64,000 bases of DNA from Streptomyces sp. man185 (GTDB lineage Bacteria > Actinomycetota > Actinomycetes > Streptomycetales > Streptomycetaceae), in NCBI GenBank assembly GCA_002551355.1, contig NTHE01000003.1, positions 124,001 through 188,000 on the forward strand, in the 5' to 3' direction. The notes under the pieces were generated by a model, which worked only from the letters and a program-made list of their open reading frames with translations, was not told where the DNA came from and did no database searches. Positions 42,194 through 51,769 of this stretch are shown here, piece by piece. Position numbers and translations under genes: made by a program. Numbering within the stretch: position 1 is the stretch's first letter; every line of letters begins with the position of its first letter.

Positions 42194-42242
42194 CGGCCGG
42201 GCTCCCCCGCCGGCCTCCGTTTTGCCCCCCGGGGTTCCCCGC

Positions 42243-43262
42243 TCAGCCGCCGGGGATCTCGGTCAGCGCCACCGGCCGGCGTTCGCGGCGGGAGACCTCG
42301 CACGCCTCGGCGATCCGCAGGGCGTGCAGGGCCTCCCGCCCGTCGCACGGATTGGCCAGCTCGCCGCGGACCACGCGCAGGAACGCGTCCAGCTCCGCCT
42401 CGTACGCCGGGGCGAACCGCTCCAGGAAGCCCGGCCAGGGCTTCGCGGGTGCGCCGGGACCCCCGGGCTCGGCCGAGGTCAGCGGCGTACGGTCGTCCAG
42501 GCCGACGACGATCTGGTCCAGCTCGCCGGCCAGCTCCATCCGTACGTCGTACCCGGCACCGTTGCACCGGGTCGCGGTGGCGGTGGCGAGCGTCCCGTCG
42601 TCGAGGGTGAGCAGGGCCGCGGCCGTGTCCACGTCCCCGGCCTCCCGGAACATCGCGGGCCCGGCGTCCGAGCCGGTGGCGTACACCTCGCTCACCTCGC
42701 GGCCCGTCACCCAGCGCAGGATGTCGAAGTCGTGGACCAGGCAGTCGCGGTACAGCCCGCCGGAGAGCGGGAGGTAGGCGGCGGGCGGCGGGGCGGGGTC
42801 GGAGGTGGCCGCCCGCACGGTGTGCAGCCGCCCGAGCCTCCCCTCCCGCACTGCGGCCCTGGCCTCGCCGTACCCCGCGTCGAAGCGCCGCATGAAACCG
42901 AGCTGGAGGACGCTGCCCGCCGCCTCGACCTCCGTCAGCGCGGCGAGCGTGCCGGGCAGGTCCAGGGCGATCGGCTTCTCGCAGAAGACCGGCAGCCCGG
43001 CGCGGGCGGCCCGCGCGATGAGCCCGGCGTGAGCGGCGGTCGCCGAGCAGATCACCACGGCGTCGGGCAGGCCCCGGGCCTCGCCCGCCCCGGTGAACAG
43101 GTCGTCCACGGCGACGGCCGTCCCCCCGGTCCGCAGGGCTGTCGCGGGGGCCCGCTCCGGGTCCGCGTCCGCCAGCAGCAGGGCGTCCACGGCGGGGTGA
43201 CGGCTCAGCACCTCCGCATGGAATGTGCCGATCCGTCCCGTTCCGATCAGTCCGATGCGCAT
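42243..43262 (-). CDS. Gfo/Idh/MocA oxidoreductase (inositol 2-dehydrogenase-like)
   Basis: 339 residues. The N-terminal Rossmann motif is GLIGTGRIGTFHAEV near 4-18 and the catalytic region FCEKPIALDL near 92-101, with a C-terminal domain including GLYRDCLVHDFDILRWV near 162-178 where the proton-shuttling Asp and His sit. This is the pattern of myo-inositol 2-dehydrogenase (IolG) and relatives. The ATG at 43262 begins MRIGLIG. It is divergent from a GntR gene, with the same dyad TTTGTC-N2-GACAA before each gene, so it is probably controlled by it. Confidence 0.88.
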   Translation of the reverse strand: MRIGLIGTGRIGTFHAEVLSRHPAVDALLLADADPERAPATALRTGGTAVAVDDLFTGAGEARGLPDAVVICSATAAHAGLIARAARAGLPVFCEKPIALDLPGTLAALTEVEAAGSVLQLGFMRRFDAGYGEARAAVREGRLGRLHTVRAATSDPAPPPAAYLPLSGGLYRDCLVHDFDILRWVTGREVSEVYATGSDAGPAMFREAGDVDTAAALLTLDDGTLATATATRCNGAGYDVRMELAGELDQIVVGLDDRTPLTSAEPGGPGAPAKPWPGFLERFAPAYEAELDAFLRVVRGELANPCDGREALHALRIAEACEVSRRERRPVALTEIPGG

Positions 43263-43302
43263 GGGCCCCAAGGTGGCGTTCGCCCGGTCGTCATGTCAAG
43301 CG

Positions 43303-43394
43303 TTTGTCCTGACAAATGGCGGCCGCATCGATGTGAACGGCGGTCGCGTCGATCGCGGGTCCCGTCCCGGCGTGCCATGGCTTTGTCCGGACAA
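43303..43394. promoter_or_regulatory. Paired TTTGTC-N2-GACAA operators between divergent genes
   Basis: TTTGTC-CT-GACAAA occupies 43303-43316, 41 bases before the dehydrogenase ATG. TTGTCC-GGACAA occupies 43383-43394, 18 bases before the GntR GTG. Both share the core TTGTCCnGACAA. Such a pair in a divergent GntR gap is the classic operator arrangement for autoregulation plus target control. Confidence 0.7.
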
Positions 43395-43412
43395 GCGAAC
43401 TACGCTCGCCGC

Positions 43413-44171
43413 GTGACCGCACAAGGAACCGACCGGCCGCTGCCGCTGAGCGTGGACCGCACCAGCCCGGTGCCGCTCTACTTCCAGCTGGCGCAGCAGT
43501 TGGAGGCCGCCGTGGAACAGGGCCGGCTGGCCCCCGGTGCCCTGCTCGGGAACGAGATCGACCTCGCCGCCCGTCTCGGTCTGTCGCGGCCGACCGTCCG
43601 CCAGGCCATCCAGTCGCTCGTCGACAAGGGCCTGATGGTGCGCCGCCGCGGCGTCGGCACCCAGGTCGTCCACAGTCGGGTCCGCCGCCCGCTGGAGCTC
43701 AGCTCCCTCTACGACGACCTGGAGTCGGCGGGCCAGCGCCCCGCCACCGGCGTCCTGCGCAACACCACGGAACCGGCCACCGCCGAGGTCGCCGCCGCTC
43801 TCGGCGTCGCCGAGGGCAGCGAGGTCCACCTCGTGGAGCGGCTGCGCAGTGCCCACGGCGAGCCGATGGCTCTCCTGCGCAACCACCTGCCGCCGGGGCT
43901 GTTGCCCCTGCGCACCGAGGAACTGGAGGCCACCGGCCTCTACCGGCTGATGCGGGCCTCGGGCATCACGCTGCACAGCGCCCGCCAGTCGGTGGGCGCG
44001 CGCGCCGCGACGCCGGGGGAGGCCCGGGTCCTGGACGAGGAGCCGGGGGCGCCGCTGCTCACGATGGAGCGCACGACGTACGACGACACGGGGCGGGTGG
44101 TCGAGTTCGGCTCGCACGTCTACCGGGCGGCGCGGTACGCCTTCGAATTCCAGCTCCTGGTACGCACCTGA
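43413..44171 (+). CDS. GntR/HutC-family regulator
   Basis: 252 residues from the GTG at 43413. The HTH is about 12-80 (PLYFQLAQQLEAAVEQG, LGLSRPTVRQAIQSLVDKG) and a UTRA domain follows (EGSEVHLVERLRSAHGEPMALL). An upstream in-frame ATG (about 43377) would place the operator inside the coding region and is rejected. A -10-like TACGCT lies 7 bases before the GTG, so the message may be leaderless. It probably represses the divergent dehydrogenase and possibly the downstream sugar importer. Confidence 0.9.
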   Translation: MTAQGTDRPLPLSVDRTSPVPLYFQLAQQLEAAVEQGRLAPGALLGNEIDLAARLGLSRPTVRQAIQSLVDKGLMVRRRGVGTQVVHSRVRRPLELSSLYDDLESAGQRPATGVLRNTTEPATAEVAAALGVAEGSEVHLVERLRSAHGEPMALLRNHLPPGLLPLRTEELEATGLYRLMRASGITLHSARQSVGARAATPGEARVLDEEPGAPLLTMERTTYDDTGRVVEFGSHVYRAARYAFEFQLLVRT

Positions 44172-44183
44172 GCGTCACCGTGG

Positions 44184-44358
44184 AGCCCGTCCGGCGTTTG
44201 AGGGCGGAACCGTCGGCGTGGACGAGGCCGCACCCGCTGGGTGCCCGTGCCCCGGGTCCCTCTGTCTGCGGGCCGACCCACCCCGGGGTTCCGTCCTCGA
44301 TCGCCGGACGCGCTTGAAGGGCGCCCCCCCCAGCTCGTCCTCAAACGCCGGACGGGCT
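44184..44358. repeat. Inverted-repeat element with GCCCGTCCGGCGTTTGAGG ends
   Basis: A 20-base end beginning AGCCCGTCCGGCG (44184-44203) recurs inverted and perfect at 44339-44358. Between them is a degenerate internal copy (CCTCGATCGCCGGACGCGCTT near 44295). This sequence is, from general knowledge, a common dispersed intergenic repeat in Streptomyces. It fills the gap between the GntR gene and the importer operon; the rest of 44172-44517 holds only the leader of the next gene. Confidence 0.7.
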
Positions 44359-44517
44359 GAAATGGTCCCGGTACACGGGTTGCGCTCGACGCCCCCCGTG
44401 CCCCAGGCTCCGTGTCCGTCGGGCGCTCGGGGATACTTGGGCAGCCGGCCCGGGGCCACACTCCCCGGCCCGGTCAAGCGAAGCGCACAGCGAGCAGCAG
44501 CAGAAGGGCACGGCGTC

Positions 44518-45522
44518 GTGGCAAGGGTTCGGACAGGGGTACGCGCGATGGGCGCCGTGCTGGCAGTGGTGCTGGCAGCCGCAGGATGCAGCAGCACCGG
44601 CGGCAAGCGCGCCGAGGAGCGTGCGGCCGCCGCGGCCGAGGGGCGGGCCGCGGTGAACACTCCGCGCTGGACCTTCGCCATGGTCACCCACTCGGGCGAC
44701 GGCGACACCTTCTGGGACATCGTCCAGAAGGGCGCCGAGCAGGCCGCCGTCAAGGACAACATCAACTTCCTCTACTCGCACAACGACGAGGCCAACCAGC
44801 AGGCCCAGCTCGTCCAGACCGCGATCGACAAGAAGGTCGACGGGCTCATCGTCTCGCTGGCCAAGCCGGACGCGATGAAGTCCGTGGTCGCCAAGGCCGT
44901 GAAGGCGGGCATTCCGGTCGTCACCGTGAACTCCGGCTCCGCGGAGTCGAAGGAGTTCGGGGCGCTCACCCACATCGGCCAGGACGAGACCATCGCCGGT
45001 GAGGCCGTCGGAGACGAGCTGAACAGCCGGGACCGCAAGAAGGTCCTGTGCGTCCTGCACGAGCAGGGCAACGTGGGCCACGAGCAGCGCTGCGCCGGAG
45101 CGAAGAAGACCTTCGACGGCACCATGCAGAACCTGTACGTCGACGGCACCAACATGCCAGACGTCACGGCGTCCATCGAGGCCAAGCTCCAGTCCGACAA
45201 GAGCATCGACGCGGTCGTCACCCTCGGCGCCCCCTTCGCCGACGCGGCCGTCCAGGCCAAGCAGACCGCGGGCAGCGACGCCGAGATCGACACCTTCGAC
45301 CTGAACGCCAAGGTCGCCACCGGCCTCCAGGACGACAAGCTCGGCTTCGCCGTCGACCAGCAGCCCTACCTCCAGGGCTACGAGGCCGTCGACCTGCTCT
45401 GGCTCTACCGCTACAACCGCAACGTCCTCGGTGGCGGCCTCCCCGTCCTCACCGGCCCGCAGGTCATCACCAAGGACGACGCCGACGCGCTCGCCGATTA
45501 CACCAAGCGGGGCACCCGATGA
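44518..45522 (+). CDS. Sugar ABC transporter substrate-binding lipoprotein (RbsB/FrcB type)
   Basis: 334 residues from a GTG at 44518. The lipobox is LAAAGC (Cys near 24). The mature part is a periplasmic-binding-protein-like type I fold (WTFAMVTHSGDGDTFWDIV, KKVDGLIVSLAKPDAM, GIPVVTVNSG, FGALTHIGQDETIAG). Ligands of this class include ribose, fructose and inositol. It overlaps the permease gene by four bases. Operon order (receptor, permease, ATPase, ROK kinase) equals that of fructose-type frcBCAK loci, but the sugar is unproven. Confidence 0.9.
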   Translation: MARVRTGVRAMGAVLAVVLAAAGCSSTGGKRAEERAAAAAEGRAAVNTPRWTFAMVTHSGDGDTFWDIVQKGAEQAAVKDNINFLYSHNDEANQQAQLVQTAIDKKVDGLIVSLAKPDAMKSVVAKAVKAGIPVVTVNSGSAESKEFGALTHIGQDETIAGEAVGDELNSRDRKKVLCVLHEQGNVGHEQRCAGAKKTFDGTMQNLYVDGTNMPDVTASIEAKLQSDKSIDAVVTLGAPFADAAVQAKQTAGSDAEIDTFDLNAKVATGLQDDKLGFAVDQQPYLQGYEAVDLLWLYRYNRNVLGGGLPVLTGPQVITKDDADALADYTKRGTR

Positions 45523-46574
45523 GCGGCTCCACCGCCGCACCGAAGACGCCGGCGAAGGCGGACGAGCGCCTGGTGCGCACCTCGCCGCTGCGCAAGCTGC
45601 TCGGCCGCCCCGAGCTCGGCTCGGTCGTCGGCGCGGCAGCCGTCTTCCTGTTCTTCGCGATCGTCGCCGACAGCTTCCTCCAGGCCTCCAGCTTCGGCAC
45701 GGTGCTGTACGCGGCCTCGGTCCTCGGCATCATGGCCGCGCCGGTCGCGCTGCTGATGATCGGCGGCGAGTTCGACCTCTCCGCCGGGGTCATGGTGACC
45801 AGCTCCGCGCTGATCTCCTCGATGTTCAGCTACCAGATGACCGCCAACGTCTGGGTCGGCGTCCTCGTGTCGCTGCTGGTCACGCTCGCCATCGGCGCGT
45901 TCAACGGCTTCATGCTGACCCGCACCAAGCTGCCGAGCTTCATCATCACGCTCGGCACGTTCCTGATGCTGACCGGCCTGAACCTCGGCTTCACCAAGCT
46001 CATCAGCGGCACCGTCTCCACCAAGGCCATCGGTGACATGGAGGGCTTCGACTCGGCCCGCGCGCTGTTCGCCTCGACGCTGACCCTCGGCGGCGTCGAG
46101 TTCAAGGTGACGATCCTGTGGTGGGCGGCGCTCGTCGGCGTGGCCACCTGGATCCTCCTGCGTACCCGCTTCGGCAACTGGATCTTCGCCGTCGGGGGCG
46201 AGGCCGACGCGGCCCGCGCGGTCGGCGTCCCGGTCATCCGCACCAAGATCGGGCTCTACCTCGGCGTCGCCTTCGCCGCCTGGGTCTCCGGCCAGCACCT
46301 GCTGTTCAGCTACGACGTCGTCCAGTCCGGCGAGGGCGTGGGCAACGAGCTGACGTACATCATCGCGGCCGTCATCGGCGGCTGCCTGATCACCGGCGGT
46401 TACGGCTCCGCCATCGGCTCGGCGGTCGGCGCCTTCATCTTCGGCATGACCAGCAAGGGCATCGTGTACGCCGAGTGGAACCCGGACTGGTTCAAATTCT
46501 TCCTGGGAGCGATGCTGCTCCTGGCCACCCTGCTCAACGCGTGGGTGCGCAAGCGCGCGGAGGCGACGTCATGA
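45519..46574 (+). CDS. Sugar ABC transporter permease (RbsC/FrcC type)
   Basis: 351 residues with eight to ten membrane helices. The family segments [20 protein letters not shown] near 88-107 and the GxxxAAxxxAGV-like [20 protein letters not shown] near 228-247 mark the CUT2 class. It is coupled at both ends (ATGA with the receptor gene, ATGA with the ATPase gene). A 45-residue cytosolic N-terminal segment precedes the first helix. Confidence 0.92.
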   Translation: MSGSTAAPKTPAKADERLVRTSPLRKLLGRPELGSVVGAAAVFLFFAIVADSFLQASSFGTVLYAASVLGIMAAPVALLMIGGEFDLSAGVMVTSSALISSMFSYQMTANVWVGVLVSLLVTLAIGAFNGFMLTRTKLPSFIITLGTFLMLTGLNLGFTKLISGTVSTKAIGDMEGFDSARALFASTLTLGGVEFKVTILWWAALVGVATWILLRTRFGNWIFAVGGEADAARAVGVPVIRTKIGLYLGVAFAAWVSGQHLLFSYDVVQSGEGVGNELTYIIAAVIGGCLITGGYGSAIGSAVGAFIFGMTSKGIVYAEWNPDWFKFFLGAMLLLATLLNAWVRKRAEATS

Positions 46575-47440
46575 CGGCCACCCCTGAAGAGACCGCGGGA
46601 ACGACCGGGGCAGCGACCGCGGGCCCGCTGGTCGAACTGGACGACGTGTCCAAGTTCTACGGGAACATCAAAGCCCTGGAACACGTCTCGCTGGAGGTCC
46701 ACGCGGGCGAGATCACCTGCGTCCTCGGCGACAACGGCGCCGGCAAGTCCACCCTCATCAAGATCATCGCGGGGCTGCACCGGCACGACGCGGGGCGCTT
46801 CCTGATCGACGGCGAGGAGACCACCCTCGCCAACCCGCGCGACGCCCTGGACCGGGGCATCGCCACCGTCTACCAGGACCTCGCGGTCGTCCCGCTGATG
46901 CCGGTCTGGCGGAACTTCTTCCTCGGCTCCGAACCCACGACCGGCGTCGGTCCCTTCAAGCGCCTCGACGTCCGCAGGATGCGCGAGACGACCCGTACCG
47001 AACTGCTCCGCATGGGCATCGACCTGCGCGACGTCGACCAGCCCATCGGCACCCTGTCGGGCGGCGAACGCCAGTGCGTGGCCATCGCCCGCGCCGTCTA
47101 CTTCGGCGCGAAGGTCCTCGTCCTGGACGAGCCGACCGCCGCGCTCGGCGTCAAGCAGTCCGGCGTGGTCCTCAAGTACGTGGCGGCCGCCCGCGACGCG
47201 GGGCTCGGCGTGGTCCTCATCACGCACAATCCGCACCACGCCCACCTGGTCGGCGACCGGTTCGTCCTCCTCAAGCGCGGCGTGATGTCCGGCAGCCACA
47301 CCAAGGACGACGTCACGCTGGACGAGCTGACCCGGCAGATGGCGGGCGGCAGCGAGCTGGAGGAGCTCAGCCACGAGCTGGAGCGCACCCCCACCCCCAC
47401 CCTCCCGGGCGGCCACGGCACGAAGGGCGAGGCTCCCTGA
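46571..47440 (+). CDS. Sugar ABC transporter ATPase (FrcA type, single domain)
   Basis: 289 residues. Walker [10 protein letters not shown] near 53-61, signature LSGGERQCV near 160, Walker [12 protein letters not shown] near 180 and switch His in ITHNPHH near 213. It has one nucleotide-binding domain, unlike the double-domain RbsA, so two copies are needed per transporter, as in FrcA. The C-terminal tail is Pro/Thr rich. It starts inside the end of the permease gene. Confidence 0.93.
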   Translation: MTATPEETAGTTGAATAGPLVELDDVSKFYGNIKALEHVSLEVHAGEITCVLGDNGAGKSTLIKIIAGLHRHDAGRFLIDGEETTLANPRDALDRGIATVYQDLAVVPLMPVWRNFFLGSEPTTGVGPFKRLDVRRMRETTRTELLRMGIDLRDVDQPIGTLSGGERQCVAIARAVYFGAKVLVLDEPTAALGVKQSGVVLKYVAAARDAGLGVVLITHNPHHAHLVGDRFVLLKRGVMSGSHTKDDVTLDELTRQMAGGSELEELSHELERTPTPTLPGGHGTKGEAP

Positions 47441-47573
47441 GCGGAGACCGCCCCGGCGCGGCCGACCCCGCCCACCGGACCCCCGGGGCCGGGCAGTGGC
47501 AGAATCGAGCCCGGCGGGCGCCGTCCGCCGCCGACCGCGACAGCGGCCCGGCCCCCCAGACCCCGCAGGGACG

Positions 47574-48740
47574 ATGAGCACGTACCGCGACTTCGCACAC
47601 CGCGGCTCCGCCCGCGCCACCGTCCTCAAGACCGTCGGCACCAAGGAACGCCGCTCGCATCTGTCCGCCCCCCGGGTCCCCACGGTCGGGATCGACATCG
47701 GCGGCACCAAGGTGATGGCGGGCGTCGTCGACGCCGACGGCAACATCCTGGAACAGCTGCGCACCGAGACGCCCGACAAGTCCAAGAGCCCCAAGGTCGT
47801 CGAGGACACCATCGTCGAACTGGTCCTGGACCTCTCCGACCGGCACGACGTCCACGCGGTGGGCATCGGGGCTGCGGGCTGGGTGGACGCCGACCGTTCC
47901 AAGGTCCTCTTCGCCCCCCACCTCGCCTGGCGCGACGAGCCCCTGCGCGACGCCATCGCCTCCCGCCTCGTCGTCCCCGTCATGGTCGACAACGACGCCA
48001 ACACCGCCGCCTGGGCGGAGTGGCGCTTCGGGGCGGGCCGCGGCGAGGACCACCTCGTCATGATCACCCTCGGTACGGGCATCGGCGGCGCGATCCTGGA
48101 GGACGGCCAGGTCAAGCGGGGCAAGTACGGGGTGGCCGGTGAGTTCGGCCACATGCAGGTCGTGCCCTCGGGCCACCGCTGCCCCTGCGGCAACCGGGGC
48201 TGCTGGGAGCAGTACAGCTCCGGCAACGCCCTCGTCCGCGAGGCCAGGGAACTGGCCGCCGCCGACTCCCCGGTCGCGCACTATCTGCTGGACCGGGTCA
48301 AGGGCAACATCCCCGACATCACCGGCCCGCTGATCACCGAACTGGCCCGCGAGGGCGATGCGATGTGCATCGAGCTCCTCCAGGACATCGGCCAGTGGCT
48401 CGGCATCGGCATCGCCAACCTGGCCGCCGCGCTCGACCCCTCCTGCTTCGTCATCGGAGGCGGCGTCAGCGCCGCCGACGACCTCCTGATCAACCCCGCC
48501 CGGGACGCCTTCAAGCGCCACCTCACCGGCCGCGGCTACCGCCCCGAGGCCCGGATCGCGAAGGCACAGCTCGGCCCCGAGGCGGGTATGGTCGGCGCCG
48601 CGGACCTGGCCCGGCTGGTCGCCCGCCGATTCCGCCGGGCCAACCGGCGACGCGTCGAACGGTACGAGCGGTACGCCCAGATCTACGACCAGGCGGCGAG
48701 CACCATCCGCAACACGCGGTCCACCCGTACCGCCGACTGA
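47574..48740 (+). CDS. ROK-family sugar kinase
   Basis: 388 residues. The phosphate-binding motif GIDIGGTKVMAGVVD is near 39-53, the catalytic VDNDANTAAWAEW near 138-150, and the zinc-binding CPCGNRGCWEQYSSG near 203-217 is the ROK hallmark. It lacks an N-terminal DNA-binding domain, so it is a kinase rather than a repressor. Compared with usual ROK kinases (about 310 residues) it has extra N- and C-terminal basic tails. It probably phosphorylates the sugar imported by the upstream transporter; gap 133 bases. Confidence 0.92.
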   Translation: MSTYRDFAHRGSARATVLKTVGTKERRSHLSAPRVPTVGIDIGGTKVMAGVVDADGNILEQLRTETPDKSKSPKVVEDTIVELVLDLSDRHDVHAVGIGAAGWVDADRSKVLFAPHLAWRDEPLRDAIASRLVVPVMVDNDANTAAWAEWRFGAGRGEDHLVMITLGTGIGGAILEDGQVKRGKYGVAGEFGHMQVVPSGHRCPCGNRGCWEQYSSGNALVREARELAAADSPVAHYLLDRVKGNIPDITGPLITELAREGDAMCIELLQDIGQWLGIGIANLAAALDPSCFVIGGGVSAADDLLINPARDAFKRHLTGRGYRPEARIAKAQLGPEAGMVGAADLARLVARRFRRANRRRVERYERYAQIYDQAASTIRNTRSTRTAD

Positions 48741-48824
48741 ACCGCGGCCGCCCCTTCCGGCGTCCACCCTTCAGTACGCCTCTTCAGCACGCCGTCGCCG
48801 CAGCACCTTAGGGACCACCTGATC

Positions 48825-49421
48825 ATGATCGCAGCCGAGCACCCCGTGGTGCCGCACCAGTCGGAGTCGCCGGGCGACGGCGAGGGCAAACCGCCCGAGG
48901 ACCGCCGGCGTGTGTTCAAGCGGCGCTTCATCACCGCCACGATCATCGTGCTGCTGATCGGCATCCCGGCCGGCTACCTGCTGATCTCGGCCGGCCAGAG
49001 CCGCCGCTCGGGCATGGACAAGGAGAGCGAGGCGGCCGCCCAGGGGCTGCGCGAGGGCTGGCCCTCCAAGATGCAGCGCCGGATCTTCGAGATCCCGATC
49101 CCCGGCAACGGACAGGGCGTCCAGTACTACGAGACGAACAACTGGAAAGCCAGCCGGATGTACGCGAAGTTCCGGACCACCTCCGCCGGTCTCGACCGCT
49201 TCCTGACCGGGATGGGCACCGGACGTGCGGCGCTGGAGCCGGACAGGATCACCATCAGCCCGCGGGACGTCAAGATCACCGGCTGGTCCTTCGGCCCGGG
49301 CGAGCACTGGGCCGGTACCACGCACAGCAACAAGAAGCCGCGCCCCACCCAGAACATCACGGTCAATATGACCGATCCGGCCAGCCCCGTCGTGTATGTC
49401 GTATCGGCGGCGACCCCCTGA
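48825..49421 (+). CDS. Unknown single-pass membrane protein
   Basis: 198 residues. A polar N-terminal tail of about 32 residues is followed by one membrane helix (FITATIIVLLIGIPAGYLLISAG) and an extracytoplasmic domain of about 140 residues (KMQRRIFEIPIPGNGQGV, FRTTSAGLDRFLTGMGTG, ITGWSFGPGEHWAG). I do not recognise the domain. It lies 84 bases after the ROK kinase gene on the same strand and may or may not belong to its operon. Confidence 0.7.
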   Translation: MIAAEHPVVPHQSESPGDGEGKPPEDRRRVFKRRFITATIIVLLIGIPAGYLLISAGQSRRSGMDKESEAAAQGLREGWPSKMQRRIFEIPIPGNGQGVQYYETNNWKASRMYAKFRTTSAGLDRFLTGMGTGRAALEPDRITISPRDVKITGWSFGPGEHWAGTTHSNKKPRPTQNITVNMTDPASPVVYVVSAATP

Positions 49422-49458
49422 CCCGGGAGCCGGAGGGGCGCTCAGTAACCTGGAGCGA

Positions 49459-51060
49459 GTGAGCGAAGTGAGCGAGACGACCCCGCAGCCCGTGCAGGCC
49501 CCCCACCCCGGTGGGCCCGCCCCGCACCCCGGAGTGCCTCACCAGGCGGTTCCGGCCCCGCACCGGGCACCGGACGCCGTGCCCCTGTCGGCCGCCCCGG
49601 AGTCCTACCCGGTGCCCGGTGGCAGCGGGGCCCCCGGGTTCCCGCAGGCTCCGGTGACCGCGCAGCCGGACCGGATCCCGCTCGCCCCGCCGGCACCGCA
49701 GGGCCCGTTCGCCCCGCAGGCCACCCCCGCCCCGCAGGGGGCTTCTGCCGCGGCCCCGCCGGCACCGCAGGCAGGGATCGACGCCCCGCGGACTCTCCAG
49801 TACCGCTTCGACGGGCCCGAGGACGCCCCGGTCCTGGTCATCGGTCCCTCGCTCGGGACGACGTGGCACATGTGGGACCGCCAGATACCCGAGCTGTCCC
49901 AGCACTGGCGGGTCTTCCGCTACGACCTGCCCGGTCACGGCGGCGCGCCCGCCCACGCCGCCGCCTCCGTCGCCGAGCTGGGCGACCGGCTGCTCGCGAC
50001 CCTGGACGGCCTCGGTGTCCAGCGCTTCGGCTACGCGGGCTGCTCCATCGGCGGCGCGGTCGGCGCGGACCTGGCCCTGCGCCACCCGCACCGGGTCGCC
50101 TCGCTGGCGCTCGTCGCGTCCTCGCCCCGGTTCGGCACGGCCGACGAGTTCCGTCAGCGCGGCGTGATCGTCCGCACCAACGGCCTGGAGCCGATGGCCC
50201 GCACCGCGCCGGAGCGCTGGTTCACCCCCGGCTTCGCCGCCGCGCAGCCCGCCATCGTGGAATGGGCCGTGCAGATGGTCCGCACCACCGACCCCGGGTG
50301 CTACATCGCCGCCTGCGAGGCGCTCGCGGCGTTCGACATCCGCGGTGCCCTGGGCCGGATCGGCGTCCCCACTCTCGTGCTGGTCGGGGCGGAGGACCAG
50401 GTCACCGGTCCCGCCGAGGCCCGCACCCTGGTCGCCGGGATACCGGACGCCCGCCTGGCGCTCGTCCCCGGGGCCTCCCACCTCGCGCCCGTCGAGCAGC
50501 CCGCAGCCGTCAGCGACCTGCTGCTGATGCACTTCTCCACCGCCTGGCAGCAGGACACCTCGGCCGCGATCCCCGTGCTGCCCCACGTCACCGCGCCGGT
50601 CGCCCCCAGCATGCCGTTCGCCCCGGTGGCCGAGATCGCCCCGGCCGCCGGCGCGCCCGACGCCGTCGCGCCGACCCCGGACGGCCGGTACGAGCAGGGC
50701 ACGAAGGTCCGCCGCGAGGTGCTGGGGGATGCCCACGTCGACGCGGTGAACACCGCGGCCGACGCCTTCACCGAGGACTTCCAGGAACTGGTCACGCGGT
50801 ACGCCTGGGGCGAGGTCTGGAGCCGCGACGGCCTCGACCGCCGCACCCGCAGCGTCATCACGCTCACCGCGCTCGTCGCCTCCGGTCATCTGGAGGGCCT
50901 GGCCGCACACACCCGGGCCGCCCTGCGCAACGGCCTGACGCCCGCCGAGATCAAGGAAGTTCTGCTCCAGACCGCCGTCTACTGCGGCATCCCGGCCGCC
51001 GGAGCCGCCTTCGCCGTCGCGCAGAAGGTGATCCAGGAGGAAACCACGCCGCCCGCGTAG
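49459..51060 (+). CDS. pcaL: PcaL-type fusion: 3-oxoadipate enol-lactonase + 4-carboxymuconolactone decarboxylase
   Basis: 533 residues from a GTG at 49459; a GTG at 49468 is an alternative. A Pro/Ala/Gln-rich, probably disordered segment occupies about 1-105. An alpha/beta hydrolase follows (nucleophile in AGCSIGG, Ser196), then from about 413 a carboxymuconolactone decarboxylase domain (GTKVRREVLGDAHVDAV, RRTRSVITLTALVASGH, EIKEVLLQTAVYCGIPAAG). The two activities are consecutive steps of the protocatechuate branch of the beta-ketoadipate pathway. The fusion is known in actinomycetes; the long disordered leader and the absence of other pca genes here are unusual. Confidence 0.85.
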   Translation: MSEVSETTPQPVQAPHPGGPAPHPGVPHQAVPAPHRAPDAVPLSAAPESYPVPGGSGAPGFPQAPVTAQPDRIPLAPPAPQGPFAPQATPAPQGASAAAPPAPQAGIDAPRTLQYRFDGPEDAPVLVIGPSLGTTWHMWDRQIPELSQHWRVFRYDLPGHGGAPAHAAASVAELGDRLLATLDGLGVQRFGYAGCSIGGAVGADLALRHPHRVASLALVASSPRFGTADEFRQRGVIVRTNGLEPMARTAPERWFTPGFAAAQPAIVEWAVQMVRTTDPGCYIAACEALAAFDIRGALGRIGVPTLVLVGAEDQVTGPAEARTLVAGIPDARLALVPGASHLAPVEQPAAVSDLLLMHFSTAWQQDTSAAIPVLPHVTAPVAPSMPFAPVAEIAPAAGAPDAVAPTPDGRYEQGTKVRREVLGDAHVDAVNTAADAFTEDFQELVTRYAWGEVWSRDGLDRRTRSVITLTALVASGHLEGLAAHTRAALRNGLTPAEIKEVLLQTAVYCGIPAAGAAFAVAQKVIQEETTPPA

Positions 51061-51073
51061 CAGGATGGGGCCC

Positions 51074-51727
51074 ATGAACGCATCGCGCGGGGCACTCACC
51101 CTCACCAAGAAGACCCACTCCTGCGTCCGGATCGAGAAGGAGGGGCGCGTCCTGGTCATCGACCCCGGAGGCTTCTCCGAGGACGACGCGGCGCTCGGCG
51201 CGGACGTCCTGCTGGTGACGCACGAGCACCCGGACCACTTCAACGAGGCACGGCTGCGGGCGGGCATGGAGGCCAACCCGGCGGCCGAGGTCTGGACGCT
51301 GCGCAGCGTCGCCGAGCAGCTTTCGGCCGCCTTTCCGGGCCGGGTGCACACCGTGGGTCACGGGGACGCGTTCTCCGCCGCGGGATTCGACGTCACTGTG
51401 CACGGCGAGCTGCACGCGGTGATCCACCCGGACATCCCGAGGATCACCAACGTCGGTTTCCTGGTCGACGGTTCGGTCTTCCACCCCGGCGACGCGCTCA
51501 CCGTCCCCGAGCGCCCCGTGGACACGCTGCTGCTGCCGGTCATGGCCCCCTGGAGCAAGATCTCCGAGGTCATCGACTACGTACGCGAGGTGAAGCCGCG
51601 GCGCGCCATCGACGTCCACGACGCCCTGCTGACCGATCTGGCCCGCCCGGTCTACGACCACCAGATCGGCGCCCTGGGCGGCGCGGACCACGGCCGGCTT
51701 GCCCCGGGCGGCACCACCGAGCTGTGA
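51074..51727 (+). CDS. MBL-fold metallohydrolase (UlaG/YtkL-like)
   Basis: 217 residues from an ATG preceded by GGATGGGG; an ATG at 51065 is possible. Metal-binding motif THEHPDHF near 54-61, further ligands in GELHAVIHPDIP near 113-124, FHPGDAL near 140 and DVHDALLTD near 179. It resembles the short UlaG-like subgroup of unknown substrates. It starts 13 bases after the PcaL-type gene, so the two are probably cotranscribed. Confidence 0.88.
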   Translation: MNASRGALTLTKKTHSCVRIEKEGRVLVIDPGGFSEDDAALGADVLLVTHEHPDHFNEARLRAGMEANPAAEVWTLRSVAEQLSAAFPGRVHTVGHGDAFSAAGFDVTVHGELHAVIHPDIPRITNVGFLVDGSVFHPGDALTVPERPVDTLLLPVMAPWSKISEVIDYVREVKPRRAIDVHDALLTDLARPVYDHQIGALGGADHGRLAPGGTTEL

Positions 51728-51769
51728 GCCCGGCGGCCGCTGTCAGTGGGAGCCGCTAGGTTGGCTGCC

